A stretch of DNA of 64,000 bases from Ectothiorhodospira haloalkaliphila ATCC 51935 (lineage in GTDB: Bacteria; Pseudomonadota; Gammaproteobacteria; Ectothiorhodospirales; Ectothiorhodospiraceae), in NCBI RefSeq assembly GCF_000633935.1, contig NZ_KK214995.1:99408-163407 (forward strand), written 5' to 3'. The position numbers and the translations under genes are program-made. Below the pieces are notes generated by a model that saw nothing but the letters and a program-made list of their open reading frames with translations, made no database searches and had not been told where the DNA came from. Positions within the stretch are counted from its first letter, which is position 1. Every line of letters begins with the position of its first letter. Shown here piece after piece: positions 20,201 to 29,282 of the stretch.

Positions 20201-20748
20201 GCAACGGCGAGGGCGGTGGTTATGGCCGGGGTCGGCAGCGGGAGCAGACCGTGATCGTTGCCGGTCTGGTGGTGGCCATCCGCACCCGCAACGGCAACTC
20301 CGGACGCATGGCCTTCCTCACCCTGGATGACCGCAGCGGCCGGGTGGAGGTGGGTCTGTTCGGCGACGACTACAAACGCTATCAGAGTCTGCTGGTCAAG
20401 GACCGACTGCTGGTGGTGGAGGGCAGTGCCGGCATCGACGAGTTCAGTGGCAATGTGCGGATGCGCTGCCGTCAGATCATGGACCTGGACCAGGCCCGCG
20501 AACAGTTTGCCAAACGTGTGGAGTTGTCCGTGAACGGCAAGGCCAGTCCGGGCCTTCTCGAGGGGCTGCACGCGCATCTGGAGCCGTTCAGCGAGGGACC
20601 ATGCCCCATCTACCTGAGTTACTGCAACGACCAGGCCAGTGCGCGCTTTCGGCTGGGGGCCCGCTGGCAGGTGCGCCCCAGTGAGGAACTGATTCATCGC
20701 CTGCGAGAGCTGCTGGGGGAGGAGTCAGTGCGGATTGTCTACCGGTGA
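17209..20748 (+). CDS. dnaE: DNA polymerase III alpha subunit
   Basis: Replicative polymerase, 1179 residues (E. coli 1160). Domains in order: PHP domain with HLHLHSEFS at 7-15; palm with catalytic Asp pair in PDFDVDFC (about 403 and 405) and the third acidic residue in [11 protein letters not shown]; beta-clamp-binding and helix-hairpin-helix region ([18 protein letters not shown]); OB fold and C-terminal tau-binding tail. A glycine/asparagine-rich insert occupies about residues 989-1010, just before the OB fold, and is not typical of the enzyme. A possible -10 (TATACT, 17163-17168) lies upstream. Confidence 0.97.
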   Translation: MTPSFVHLHLHSEFSLVDGLVRVGALVDTARANGMPACAVTDQNNLFGMVKFYKAALKAGVKPLIGADAWVTAPQPGEPPTRLVLLCQDNEGYGNLTRLISRGYQEGQQSGAPILERDWFTPETCRGLIALSGAREGEVGRALLSSQPDMAPPLCDHWAGLFPGRFYLELVRTGREGEEDYLHAAVELAATRGLPVVATNDVRFLKAEDFDAHEARVCIHDGRVLDDPRRPRLYSRQQYLRTPEEMAELFSDVPEALENTVEIARRCNLTLTLGENYLPQFPIPDGMTTDEYFRSESRKGLEQRLVRLVAEDDPDREARIQTYKDRLEVELDVICQMGFPGYFLIVADFIQWAKDNGVPVGPGRGSGAGSLVAYALKITDLDPIRYELLFERFLNPERVSMPDFDVDFCMEKRDSVIEYVARRYGREKVSQIITYGTMAAKAVVRDVGRVLGHPYGFVDRIAKQIPMEIGMTLDKALEQEEDLRQSYQDDEEVRDLIDLALKLEGVARNAGKHAGGVVIAPTTLTDFSPLFCEPGGQGVVTHFDKDDVEAIGLVKFDFLGLRTLTIIDWAVHNINARRRENGEDLLDINDVSLEDPDTFSLLKRQETTAVFQLESRGMKDLIKRLEPDDFEDIIALVALYRPGPLQSGMVDDYINRKHGRAKVEYPHPALEPILKPTHGVILYQEQVMQIAQVLAGYSLGGADLLRRAMGKKKPEEMAKQREIFQKGAVEQGVEADTATYIFDLMEKFAGYGFNKSHSAAYALLSYQTAWLKCHYPAAFMAAVLSADMDHTDKIVNLIDECRSMNLEVIPPDVNASSYEFTVRDARTIVYGLGAIKGVGESAIQVILDSRNQGGSFSSLDDLCMRADSQKINRRTLEALIRAGALDSIGPNRATLMHTLPQALSRAEQYLRDQSMGQEDLFGDLVAPTPEVTATEQWPEWDEESRLLAEKETLGLYLTGHPIIRYEAELAQITGKRIADLLSDLADSAPGNGGGNGGGNGEGGGYGRGRQREQTVIVAGLVVAIRTRNGNSGRMAFLTLDDRSGRVEVGLFGDDYKRYQSLLVKDRLLVVEGSAGIDEFSGNVRMRCRQIMDLDQAREQFAKRVELSVNGKASPGLLEGLHAHLEPFSEGPCPIYLSYCNDQASARFRLGARWQVRPSEELIHRLRELLGEESVRIVYR

Positions 20749-20769
20749 GATCAAGATGCTGCGATGCAC

Positions 20770-20800
20770 TTGAGACGAGTCAGTTCCCCGCGTGTACAAT
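20770..20800 (+). promoter_or_regulatory. Possible sigma-70 promoter for accA
   Basis: TTGAGA (20770-20775) and TACAAT (20795-20800, preceded by TG) are separated by 19 bases, longer than the ideal 17 but with an extended -10. They sit 34 bases before the accA ATG and after the dnaE stop. The only evidence is the match. Confidence 0.4.
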
Positions 20801-20833
20801 GCCCCTTTCCCACACCAACCGACAAGTCATCGA

Positions 20834-21790
20834 ATGAACCCGGATTTCCTTGAATTTGAGCAGCCTATCGCCGAACTGGAAGCCAAGATCGAAGAGCTCC
20901 GGTTCGTGGGTGATGATGCGGAAGTGAACATCCAGGATGAGATCGCCCGTCTGGAGGCCAAGTGCAAGAGCCTCACCGAGTCGATCTTCTCCAAGCTCAC
21001 GGCCTGGCAGATTGCCCAGCTGGCCCGTCATCCGCGACGGCCCTACACCCTGGATTACGTGCAGCACATGCTCACGGACTTCGAGGAACTCCATGGGGAT
21101 CGCGCCTTTGCCGATGATCCGGCGATTGTGGGCGGCATCGGGCGCCTGGGGGATCGGCCCGTGATGGTCATCGGCCACCAGAAGGGCCGTGACACCAAGG
21201 AGAAGATATTCCGCAATTTTGGCATGCCGCGCCCCGAGGGTTACCGCAAGGCCCTGCGCCTGATGCAGATGGCGGAGCGGTTTTCACTGCCGGTGATCAC
21301 CTTCATCGATACCCCCGGTGCCTACCCCGGCGTAGGGGCCGAGGAACGAGGTCAGAGCGAGGCCATTGCCCGTAACCTCATGGAAATGTCGGAACTGCGC
21401 ACGCCCATCGTCTGCACCGTGGTGGGCGAGGGTGGGTCCGGTGGCGCCCTGGCCGTGGGGGTGGGTGACAAGGTTCAGATGCTGCAATACAGCACCTACT
21501 CGGTGATCTCGCCCGAGGGCTGCGCCTCCATCCTCTGGAAGAGCGCTGAAAAGGCTGCCGAAGCCGCCGAGGCCATGGGCATCATCTCCACCCGGCTCAA
21601 GGAACTGGGACTGATCGACGAGGTGATCAATGAGCCGCTGGGAGGGGCACACCGGAATCCGGACGCCATGTGCCAGACCTTGAAGGCGAATCTCCAGGAG
21701 ACCCTGGACGAGTTGCAGTGCATGGATGTGGATGAACTGGTGGAGCGTCGTTATCAGCGCATCATGAAGTACGGACAGGTCAAGGAGTAA
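20834..21790 (+). CDS. accA: Acetyl-CoA carboxylase carboxyltransferase subunit alpha
   Basis: Transfers the carboxyl group from biotin to acetyl-CoA to make malonyl-CoA, together with AccD. 318 residues. The start ATG 20834 gives [19 protein letters not shown], nearly the E. coli N-terminus; a GTG at 20792 would overlap the promoter. Oxyanion-type glycine-rich motifs [15 protein letters not shown] and the [10 protein letters not shown] segment are present. It follows dnaE as in E. coli and precedes tilS by six bases. Confidence 0.96.
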   Translation: MNPDFLEFEQPIAELEAKIEELRFVGDDAEVNIQDEIARLEAKCKSLTESIFSKLTAWQIAQLARHPRRPYTLDYVQHMLTDFEELHGDRAFADDPAIVGGIGRLGDRPVMVIGHQKGRDTKEKIFRNFGMPRPEGYRKALRLMQMAERFSLPVITFIDTPGAYPGVGAEERGQSEAIARNLMEMSELRTPIVCTVVGEGGSGGALAVGVGDKVQMLQYSTYSVISPEGCASILWKSAEKAAEAAEAMGIISTRLKELGLIDEVINEPLGGAHRNPDAMCQTLKANLQETLDELQCMDVDELVERRYQRIMKYGQVKE

Positions 21791-21796
21791 GCTTCC

Positions 21797-23095
21797 GTGC
21801 TCAAGGACCTCGTCCAGGCCCTGGAACGTCTGCCGCCGGCACGACGGTGGTTGGTGGGGCTGAGCGGGGGGCTCGATTCCGTGGCCTTGTTGCACGGGCT
21901 GGCGCAACTGGACGCTCCGCCAGGCTCCCCTGGCTTGCGGGCGGTGCACGTGCATCATGGTCTTCATGCCCGTGCGGATGAGTGGGCCCGACAGTGCCAG
22001 GTGCTCTGTGATGCCCTGGAGGTGCCACTGGAAGTGGTGAACGTGGATGCCCGGCCCCGGCGGGGCCAGAGCCCCGAGGCAGCCGCCCGCCGGGCACGCT
22101 ATGAGGCACTGGCCGACCGGATGGCCCCCGGTGACGCCCTGCTGACCGCCCATCACCGCCGCGATCAGGCGGAAACCCTGCTCCTTCAACTCCTGCGTGG
22201 CGCCGGCCCTGCCGGGCTCTCGGCCATGCCCCGCTGGCAGCCCTATGGTTCAGGCTGGCACGGTCGGCCTTTGCTGGACATGGATCGCTCCGTTCTCGAG
22301 GCCCATGCCCACCAGCATGACCTGGTCTGGGTGGAAGACGACAGTAATACCGACCTGGGGCTGGACCGCAATCTTCTGCGCCATGAGGTGATGCCCCAGC
22401 TGCGTCAGCGTTGGCCGGCCCTGGATACCACACTGGCCCGAGCCGCGGGCCTGCAGGCGGAGGCCCAGGAGCTTCTGGCGGAGCGCGCCCGGGAAGACCT
22501 GCAGGACCTGCGAGGGGAGGTGGCAGGCACCTTGTCGATTCCGGCGATCCGTGCCCTGCGCCGGCCCCGGCAACGCAACGCCGTGAGAGGCTGGTTGCAG
22601 GAGAAGGGGTTGCCGGTACCGAACCAGAATCGCCTGGAATCCCTGTTGCGCCAGATTCGGGATGCCAGTCCCGATACCCGGCTGCGGGTGAGCTGGCCCG
22701 GGGCAGAGGTGCGCGGGTATCGGGACAGTCTCCATGCCATGGCGCCATTGCCGCCGGTGGACCCTGGGCGGGTATGGTCATGGGATGGCACGACGGAACT
22801 TCACCTGCCCGAACTGGGGATGACCCTATCGGTAGAGGAAATGGCCCGCCTGCATGAACTGGACCCTACCCGCCTTGCATGGCCGCTGACGGTGCACCTG
22901 CGCCGGGGAGGCGAAACATGCCGTCTGCGCGGACAGACCCGAATCCTCAAGAAACTCTTCCAGGAGGCAGGCATCCCCCCATGGGAACGGGAACGCATTC
23001 CCCTGATATACGCCGGCGATCGTCTTGCCCTGGTGTGGGGCCTGTGGTGCTGTGATCTCCCGACCGGGGTGGTTGGCGGTGAAGCATCTGAGTGA
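21797..23095 (+). CDS. tilS: tRNA(Ile)-lysidine synthetase
   Basis: Modifies C34 of the tRNA-Ile CAU anticodon to lysidine, so it reads AUA rather than AUG. The PP-loop ATP motif SGGLDS is at residues 23-28. Further down are the helical TilS domain and the C-terminal beta domain with KKLFQEAGIPPWERERIPL. The start is GTG 21797 with AGGAG nine bases upstream; 432 residues matches the family. Its last 17 bases overlap hypD, an unusual partner. Confidence 0.95.
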   Translation: MLKDLVQALERLPPARRWLVGLSGGLDSVALLHGLAQLDAPPGSPGLRAVHVHHGLHARADEWARQCQVLCDALEVPLEVVNVDARPRRGQSPEAAARRARYEALADRMAPGDALLTAHHRRDQAETLLLQLLRGAGPAGLSAMPRWQPYGSGWHGRPLLDMDRSVLEAHAHQHDLVWVEDDSNTDLGLDRNLLRHEVMPQLRQRWPALDTTLARAAGLQAEAQELLAERAREDLQDLRGEVAGTLSIPAIRALRRPRQRNAVRGWLQEKGLPVPNQNRLESLLRQIRDASPDTRLRVSWPGAEVRGYRDSLHAMAPLPPVDPGRVWSWDGTTELHLPELGMTLSVEEMARLHELDPTRLAWPLTVHLRRGGETCRLRGQTRILKKLFQEAGIPPWERERIPLIYAGDRLALVWGLWCCDLPTGVVGGEASE

Positions 23096-24182
23096 ATACC
23101 GGGACGCCGGAGCCGTGCGGCAGATGGCGGCGGCCATCGCCCGGGAGGTGGATGCGGCCCGGTATTATCGATTCATGGAGTTCTGCGGCGGCCATACCCA
23201 CGCCATCGCCCGGGACGCCCTGGCCGGTCTGTTGCCGGAAAATCTGCAGTTTGTTCATGGTCCGGGGTGCCCGGTCTGCGTGCTCCCTGGCGAACGCGTG
23301 GATCTGGCCATCGCCCTGGCGCAACGCCCGGAGGTGATCCTGTGCACCTATGCCGATACCCTGAGAGTGCCCGGCTCCGGTGGCCACACCTTGCTTCGGG
23401 CTCGAGCCCAGGGAGCGGATGTGCGCATGGTGTATGCCACCACCGATGCCCTGCAGGTGGCCCGGGACCATCCGGATCGACAGGTGGTCTTTTTCGCCAT
23501 CGGTTTCGAGACCACGGCCCCGGCCACGGCAGTGGCACTGTTGCAGGCCCGTGATGAGGCCCTGGGCAATTTCTCTGCCTGCTGCAACCATGTGCTGACA
23601 CCCCCTGCGATGCGCGCCGTGCTGAGCGGCGATCAGGAGAGTGCGCCAGCGCGGGTGAATGGCGTGATCGGTCCATCACATGTATCGGCCATCATCGGCC
23701 TGGAACCCTACACCTTCGTGGCTCATGAACTGCAAACGCCTCTGGTGGTGGCCGGGTTCGAGCCCCTGGATGTGCTGCAGGCGGTGCTCATGCTGGTACG
23801 TCAGACCCATGCGGGTCGGTGCGAGGTGGAAAACCAGTACACTCGGGTGGTGTCTCCTCAGGGGAATCCCAAGGCCCGTGCACTGATGGACCAGGTGTTC
23901 CTGCCCCGGCCCAGCTTTGCATGGCGGGGCTTGGGGCGATTGCCGCACAGCGCCCTGGGTATTGCAGATGACTTTGCGGATCTGGATGCCGAGCGGCGCT
24001 TTCCCGTGCAGGTGGTCCCGGTGGAGGATCATCCCGCTTGTCAGTGCGCTGCCGTCCTGCGTGGGCAGATGGAGCCCCGGGCGTGTCGGGTGTTTGGTCG
24101 TGGCTGCACTCCGGAGAGTCCGCTGGGCGCGTGCATGGTGTCCTCGGAGGGGGCTTGCGCGGCGGCCTATCGATATGGCTGA
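23079..24182 (+). CDS. hypD: Hydrogenase maturation factor HypD
   Basis: Iron-sulfur scaffold on which the Fe(CN)2CO unit of NiFe hydrogenase is assembled with HypC. CGGHTH is at residues 36-41, GPGCPVCV near 64-71, and the C-terminal cysteine set for the [4Fe-4S] cluster (CQC, CRVFGRGC, LGACMV, GACAA) is intact. GTG 23079 is preferred (367 residues, MKHLSEYRD); the upstream open frame is tilS sequence in another frame. It overlaps tilS by 17 bases and hypE by 8, so the three are probably one transcript. The other hyp genes are 15 kb downstream. Confidence 0.95.
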   Translation: MKHLSEYRDAGAVRQMAAAIAREVDAARYYRFMEFCGGHTHAIARDALAGLLPENLQFVHGPGCPVCVLPGERVDLAIALAQRPEVILCTYADTLRVPGSGGHTLLRARAQGADVRMVYATTDALQVARDHPDRQVVFFAIGFETTAPATAVALLQARDEALGNFSACCNHVLTPPAMRAVLSGDQESAPARVNGVIGPSHVSAIIGLEPYTFVAHELQTPLVVAGFEPLDVLQAVLMLVRQTHAGRCEVENQYTRVVSPQGNPKARALMDQVFLPRPSFAWRGLGRLPHSALGIADDFADLDAERRFPVQVVPVEDHPACQCAAVLRGQMEPRACRVFGRGCTPESPLGACMVSSEGACAAAYRYG

Positions 24183-25185
24183 GAACACCATCACCCTGGC
24201 CCACGGCAGTGGCGGGCGCGCCATGAGCCAGTTGATTGAGGATCTGTTTCGGTGCGCCTTTGACAATCCCTGGCTCAACCAGGGCAATGACTGTGCCGTA
24301 ATGGACTCCCCGCCGGGCCGCCTGGTGATGGCTACCGATAGTCACGTGATCACGCCACTGTTCTTCCCCGGTGGCGACATTGGTAGCCTGGCCGTGCACG
24401 GCACCCTGAACGACGTGGCCATGAGTGGTGGCAAACCCATCTCCCTGTCGGTCGCCTTCATCCTGGAGGAGGGGTTTCCCCTGGCGGATCTGGAACGCAT
24501 CGTCCGCTCCATGGCCGATGCGGCCCGGCAGGCGGGCGTGCCCGTGGTGACCGGGGACACCAAGGTGGTGCCGCGAGGGCAGGCGGATGGGGTGTATATC
24601 ACCACCACCGGGCTGGGCCGGGTTTCCGAGGGCGTGAACATCGCCGGAAGCCGTGCCCGCCCGGGGGACGCCATCCTGGTGAGCGGCACCCTGGGGGATC
24701 ATGGGGTGGCCATCCTGTCCCTGCGGGAAAACCTGCAGTTCCAGACAACCCTGGAATCGGATACCGCTGCCTTGCACGAATTGGTGGCGTCCATGCTGGC
24801 GGCCGTGCCGGATATTCATTGCCTGCGGGACCCTACGCGGGGCGGGCTGTCCTGCTGCCTGTACGAGCTGGCGCAGCAGTCGGGCGTGGGCATGATCATC
24901 GAGGAGGCGCAGCTACCGGTTCGGGAGGCCGTGGCCGGCGCCTGCGAACTACTGGGCCTGGACCCCCTCAATGTGGCCAATGAGGGCAAACTGGTAGCCA
25001 TCTGTCCCGGACACCAGGCTCAGGCCTTGCTGGCTGCCCTGCATCATCACCCGCTGGGCCGGGAGGCGGCCATCATCGGCCAGGTGGTGGAGGACGCGCA
25101 TGGGCTGGTTCGCCTGAAGACCCGCTATGGGGGGATGCGCCATGTGGAATGGCTGGCCGGCGAGGCCCTGCCGCGGATCTGCTGA
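24175..25185 (+). CDS. hypE: Hydrogenase maturation factor HypE (carbamoyl dehydratase)
   Basis: Converts the C-terminal thiocarboxamide loaded by HypF into thiocyanate, the source of the cyanide ligands of the NiFe site. It ends exactly in the diagnostic PRIC, the terminal Cys being the carrier. LAHGSGGRAM and GDTKVVPRG belong to the AIR-synthase-like fold. ATG 24175 gives 336 residues (normal). It is followed after 13 bases by zapE on the opposite strand, so the hypDE transcript ends here. Confidence 0.95.
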   Translation: MAENTITLAHGSGGRAMSQLIEDLFRCAFDNPWLNQGNDCAVMDSPPGRLVMATDSHVITPLFFPGGDIGSLAVHGTLNDVAMSGGKPISLSVAFILEEGFPLADLERIVRSMADAARQAGVPVVTGDTKVVPRGQADGVYITTTGLGRVSEGVNIAGSRARPGDAILVSGTLGDHGVAILSLRENLQFQTTLESDTAALHELVASMLAAVPDIHCLRDPTRGGLSCCLYELAQQSGVGMIIEEAQLPVREAVAGACELLGLDPLNVANEGKLVAICPGHQAQALLAALHHHPLGREAAIIGQVVEDAHGLVRLKTRYGGMRHVEWLAGEALPRIC

Positions 25186-25198
25186 AAACAGAATGCCT

Positions 25199-26287
25199 TC
25201 AAGGCCGGTGAGGCTGTGCCAGATAGTCCTCGGATTGCATCTCCAGCAGCCGGCTCACGCAGCGCTGGTACTCGAAGCGTAGCCGCTGGCCCTGATACAG
25301 CGCCTCGGGGCGCGCTTCGGCGGCGATGATGAGGTTCACCTTGCGGTCGTAGAACTCATCCACCAGCGCCAGGAATCGCCGGGCGGCATCGTCCATGGTG
25401 TTGTCCATGACCGGCATATCGGCGATCAGCACCGAATGGAACTCCCGGGCGATCTCCACGTAGTCCACCTGACTGCGCGGCCCTTCGCACAGATCGGCGA
25501 AGCGAAACCACACCACACCGTCGGCGCAGCGCTGAACCGGGATCTTGCGACCCTCCACCTTGATATTGCGGCAATCGTGTGGCGCATCGGGGGCCAGGGT
25601 GTCGAAGGTGCTGATCAGTCGCTCGCGAGACGCCTCGTCAGACGGTGTGTGATAAATCCGGGCCTGTTGCAGGCTGCGCAGCCGATAGTCCACATCCCCA
25701 TCCAGATGGAACACCTCCAGGTTTCTCTTGATCAGCCCGATGGCGGGCAGGAACAGGTCCCGTTGCAGACCATCCTTGTAAAGCTCATCCGGTGGCAGGT
25801 TGGAAGTGGTCACCAGGCAGACGCCATTGTCCATCAGTCCCGCCAGCAGACGGTGCAGCAAGACCGCATCAGTGATGTCGGAGACGAAAAACTCATCCAG
25901 GCACAACAGACGGGCGCGGGCCATGCGTTTGGCGACAATGGCGATGGGGTCGCTCTGGTCCTTGAGTCCGCCAAGTTCGGCATGCACCTTCTGCATGAAG
26001 CGGTGAAAATGCAGCCGGGTCTTGTCCTCGATGGGCAGTTCATCGAAGAAGCGATCCACCAGGTAGGTCTTGCCACGACCCACATCCCCCCATAGATACA
26101 GGCCGCGCACCGGTTCTTGCACATCACCACGCCCCAGCAGGCGGGCCAGCGGACCGGGCCGCTTCGGTCGGGGCGCCGCCTCCAGGTCATCCGAGATGCG
26201 TCGCAAGCGCGCCAGGGCCTGTTCCTGAGCGGGATCCAGCTGGATTTCAGTTGGGTGTTCGGGTTGCACGCGACCGTGATGGGGCAT
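25199..26287 (-). CDS. zapE: ZapE, AFG1-like ATPase
   Basis: Cell-division-associated AAA-type ATPase (AFG1/LACE1 family). Walker A GDVGRGKT is at residues 67-74, Walker B LLCLDEF is followed by FVSDITDA, and TTSNLPPDELYKDGLQR is a family signature. 362 residues from ATG 26287. In E. coli ZapE interacts with FtsZ and is needed under low oxygen or heat; whether the same holds here is unknown. It is monocistronic and convergent with hypE. Confidence 0.92.
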   Translation of the reverse strand: MPHHGRVQPEHPTEIQLDPAQEQALARLRRISDDLEAAPRPKRPGPLARLLGRGDVQEPVRGLYLWGDVGRGKTYLVDRFFDELPIEDKTRLHFHRFMQKVHAELGGLKDQSDPIAIVAKRMARARLLCLDEFFVSDITDAVLLHRLLAGLMDNGVCLVTTSNLPPDELYKDGLQRDLFLPAIGLIKRNLEVFHLDGDVDYRLRSLQQARIYHTPSDEASRERLISTFDTLAPDAPHDCRNIKVEGRKIPVQRCADGVVWFRFADLCEGPRSQVDYVEIAREFHSVLIADMPVMDNTMDDAARRFLALVDEFYDRKVNLIIAAEARPEALYQGQRLRFEYQRCVSRLLEMQSEDYLAQPHRP

Positions 26288-26449
26288 GAGAACGGCTCTG
26301 TGATGACAGCGCTACGGCACTGCAGCATAGCATAGACACCCGTACACCCAACCCCGCGAATCCCGTGGAAAAGGACTGGTCAGGGGCCTATCCGGGGTTT
26401 AGCATTGCGACTATCCGTTTCGTTATCTGGTGAATGAGAGCTGTGATCC

Positions 26450-27679
26450 ATGAATAAAGCCCCGGAAACCGACCTCCACGCCCTGCTTGACCAGCCCATG
26501 CCCGATCGTGACGGGCACTTCGGGCCCTATGGGGGGCAGGCCGTACCCCCCCAGTTGAAGGCCATCATGGATTCCATCGCCGAGGCCTATCTCGCCATCC
26601 GCGAGACCCAGGCTTATCAGGACGAACTGGCCGAGTTGTACACCCACTACGTCGGTCGCCCCAGCCCCATCTACCTGGCCCGGCGGCTGAGTGAGCACTG
26701 TGGTGGCCATGCCGAAATCTATCTCAAGCGGGAGGATCTGAATCATACGGGCGCCCACAAGATCAACCATGCCCTTGGGGAGGCCCTGCTGGCCAAGCAC
26801 ATGGGCAAGACCAAGGTGATCGCCGAGACGGGGGCGGGACAGCACGGTGTGGCCATGGCCACGGCCTGTGCCCTGGTGGGGCTGCCCTGCGAGATCCACA
26901 TGGGTGAGATCGATATCGCCAAGGAACACCCCAACGTGGTCAAGATGAAGATCCTCGGGGCCACCCTGATCAGCGTGGATCGTGGCACACGTACCCTGAA
27001 GGATGCCGTGGATAGCGCCTTCGAGGAATACATGAAGGACCCGGACAACTTCTTCTATGCCATTGGCTCCGTGGTTGGCCCCCATCCCTTCCCCATGATG
27101 GTGCGGGACTTCCAGTCGGTGGTGGGGCGCGAGGCGCGTGAGCAGTTTCTCGCCATGAAGGGGGAACTCCCGGATTACGTGGTGGCCTGCGTCGGGGGCG
27201 GCTCCAATGCCATGGGGCTGTTCACGGCCTTCCTGCATGATCTGGACGTGAAGATGGTGGGCGTGGAGCCTTCCGGTCGGGGTCTTGGCCTGGGTGAACA
27301 TGCTGCCACGCTGACCTATGGCAAACCTGGCACCATGCACGGATTCCATTCCTACATGCTGCAGGACGATGAAGGTCAGCCTCAGCCCGTGTATTCCATT
27401 GCCTCCGGCCTGGACTACCCCTCCGTGGGTCCTCAGCACAGCTACCTGAAGGATATTGGCCGGGCCGAGTACCATGCCATGGATGATGAGGCCTGCCTGA
27501 AGGCCTTCATGGATCTTTCCCGCTTTGAAGGCATCATCCCCGCCCTGGAATCCTCCCATGCCCTGGCCTGGGCCATGCAGGCCGCACGCGAGGCAGAGCC
27601 CGGCACGCGCATCCTGGTCAACCTCTCGGGGCGTGGTGACAAGGACGCTGACTTCGTCGCCGACAAGCTCGCCCTTTAA
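26450..27679 (+). CDS. trpB: Tryptophan synthase beta chain-like protein, stand-alone
   Basis: PLP enzyme that joins indole and serine. The PLP lysine is in HTGAHKIN (Lys104), the catalytic Glu in AETGAGQHG, and the phosphate loop is [10 protein letters not shown]. 409 residues. No trpA or trpF is adjacent, unlike normal trpFBA operons. Differences from canonical TrpB include KINH for KINN and an [18 protein letters not shown] segment where most have YMGAxDxxRQxxNVxRM. It may be a second copy using free indole. It is flanked by an upstream 162-base gap with no clear promoter and a hairpin after the stop. Confidence 0.85.
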   Translation: MNKAPETDLHALLDQPMPDRDGHFGPYGGQAVPPQLKAIMDSIAEAYLAIRETQAYQDELAELYTHYVGRPSPIYLARRLSEHCGGHAEIYLKREDLNHTGAHKINHALGEALLAKHMGKTKVIAETGAGQHGVAMATACALVGLPCEIHMGEIDIAKEHPNVVKMKILGATLISVDRGTRTLKDAVDSAFEEYMKDPDNFFYAIGSVVGPHPFPMMVRDFQSVVGREAREQFLAMKGELPDYVVACVGGGSNAMGLFTAFLHDLDVKMVGVEPSGRGLGLGEHAATLTYGKPGTMHGFHSYMLQDDEGQPQPVYSIASGLDYPSVGPQHSYLKDIGRAEYHAMDDEACLKAFMDLSRFEGIIPALESSHALAWAMQAAREAEPGTRILVNLSGRGDKDADFVADKLAL

Positions 27680-27692
27680 GCTCGTGCCGAAC

Positions 27693-27715
27693 CCCTCTCC
27701 CTTCACGGGAGGGGG
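27693..27715 (+). terminator. Hairpin after trpB (CCCTCTCCC/GGGAGGGGG)
   Basis: A nine-pair stem with one G-T pair and a five-base loop lies 13 bases after the trpB stop. No T-run follows. The sequence closely resembles the hairpin at 34486-34510, so it may be a dispersed intergenic repeat acting as a transcript end rather than a classic terminator. Confidence 0.45.
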
Positions 27716-27805
27716 CAGCTGATCCTTTCCGGAACCACCGCCATCGGCGCGCTGTCTTCATCCTGTGGCCAGGGAAGGCCCGCATTGCCTGCCACCGAGG
27801 AGACC

Positions 27806-28204
27806 ATGATGAAGACCCTGACCCTCTCCCGCCTGCCCTCGCCGGACAATCCCGCGCTCATCCTGCTGCCCTGGCTGGCTGCCCTGGCTGCGGTGATCGC
27901 GGCATTGACGCTGGGCGATCCTGCGGCCCACCTGGCCGGTGAGACCGACACCTCGGGCCTGCTGCGCGGTTTTGCCATGCTCAAGGGGGTGATCACACTG
28001 GTGGCCCTGCTGCTGCTTTCCTGGCGCCTGCTATGGCCGGTGCCCCGTTTTCTGCTGGTGGGGTATGTCCTGGCCATTGTGTCCATGGCGGGCGCGGCTG
28101 CCATGGTCTGGCAACTGTCCTATCTGGGCCTGGTCTCCATTTTCTTCCATGGCGGGCTGATCCTCCTCCTTCTGATGGCCTGGAAGGATTCGTCAGCCCA
28201 TTGA
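27806..28204 (+). CDS. Small four-helix membrane protein, hypothetical
   Basis: 132 residues with about four hydrophobic helices (near 18-38, 58-80, 85-105 and 107-126), short loops and no recognised motif. GAGGAG lies just upstream of the double ATG at 27806/27809. It is convergent with sbtA, 27 bases apart. The compact layout recalls small cytochrome-like or quinone-associated membrane proteins, but there are no paired histidines, so I make no functional call. Confidence 0.7.
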   Translation: MMKTLTLSRLPSPDNPALILLPWLAALAAVIAALTLGDPAAHLAGETDTSGLLRGFAMLKGVITLVALLLLSWRLLWPVPRFLLVGYVLAIVSMAGAAAMVWQLSYLGLVSIFFHGGLILLLLMAWKDSSAH

Positions 28205-28231
28205 CTCCGCGCACGGGGTTGCCCTCGACCA

Positions 28232-29182
28232 TCAGGCCACACCCAGCCACTGGACCAACTGGTAGTAAAGGGGAATCCCCACAATCACGTTGACCGGGAA
28301 GGTGAGCCCCAGGGCGGCCAGCATGGCCAGGCCGATATTGGCCTTGGGAATCGCGGCGCGAATGGCTGCCGGCGCCGCAATATAGGAGGCGCTGGCGGTC
28401 AGGGCCGTGAGAATCAGCACCGAGCCCGCCGGCAGGCCCAGCACAATGCCCATGCCCATGCCCATGGCAGCCAGCACGAATGGCGCAAACACGGCAAAGC
28501 ACAACAGACGCCAGTGGTGCCAGGGGATGGGGCGCAGGGTCTCGGCGGCCGTCAGGCCCATTTCCAGGAGGAACAGGGCCAGAACCACCTTGAAGGCATT
28601 GGTCAGCAGGTCGGTGACCGCCGCGCCGTCCTGGGGACCATAGAGCAGACCGATGATCACGCCACCCACCAGCAGGATCACTCCGCGGTTGGTCAGGGTC
28701 TCATGCCAGATGCTGGGCGTGGCCGCACCTTTCTTCGCGCCGCTAAAACGGCGATACAGAAAGATGGCCACCATGATGGCCGGCAATTCCATCATCACCA
28801 GGTACAGGGTCACCTCGGGACTGATGGTGAGTTGCAGCCCTTCGGCATAGGCCAGGGCCACAGCGAAGGTGCCCGCGCTCACGGAACCGTAGTGGGCGGC
28901 CATGCTGGCGCTGTCGGCAGTGGACAGACAGACCACCCGCATCAGTAGAGGCATGAGTATCAATGGAATCAGTGCCCCCAGCAGGGCCACCGCCAGTAGA
29001 TCCTGGATGACCGACAGGCTGATGTTGCCGTGCAGGGCCATTCCCCCCTTCAGGCCGATGGTCAGCATCAGCAGAAGGCTGAGGGTGTCGTAGGCGGCCT
29101 TGGGAATGGTCAGGTCTGATTTTAGCAGCCCGGCCACCAGGCCGAGCAGGAAGAACATGACGACAATATCAGGCATGGGCAT
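28232..29182 (-). CDS. sbtA: SbtA-type sodium-dependent bicarbonate transporter
   Basis: 316 residues with about ten membrane helices in two inverted halves, beginning MPMPDIVVMFFLLGLVAGL. The motifs STADSASMAAHYGSVSAG and TASASYIAAPAAIR are characteristic of the SbtA (DUF897) family, which imports HCO3- with Na+ in cyanobacteria and many autotrophic proteobacteria. ATG 29182 is used because the longer frame adds a non-membrane, unconserved extension. An SbtB (PII-like) gene, the usual regulator, is not adjacent. Fits an autotroph in saline, alkaline water. Confidence 0.85.
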   Translation of the reverse strand: MPMPDIVVMFFLLGLVAGLLKSDLTIPKAAYDTLSLLLMLTIGLKGGMALHGNISLSVIQDLLAVALLGALIPLILMPLLMRVVCLSTADSASMAAHYGSVSAGTFAVALAYAEGLQLTISPEVTLYLVMMELPAIMVAIFLYRRFSGAKKGAATPSIWHETLTNRGVILLVGGVIIGLLYGPQDGAAVTDLLTNAFKVVLALFLLEMGLTAAETLRPIPWHHWRLLCFAVFAPFVLAAMGMGMGIVLGLPAGSVLILTALTASASYIAAPAAIRAAIPKANIGLAMLAALGLTFPVNVIVGIPLYYQLVQWLGVA

Positions 29183-29282
29183 GGAAGCAGTTGGCAAGTA
29201 GGGGCGGATTTTGAAGCGAAAAGCCCCTGGATGCCAGTACCTGGGGCTTGAGTAGCCCTCGGCCTGGTGGCACTCTCCTGTC

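Noticed and set aside
18040-20697. 885-codon open frame on the minus strand opposite dnaE
   Set aside because: It is the antisense of an unmistakable dnaE, and GC-rich third positions routinely leave the opposite frame open. Its translation is His/Gln/Gly-rich and has no domain.
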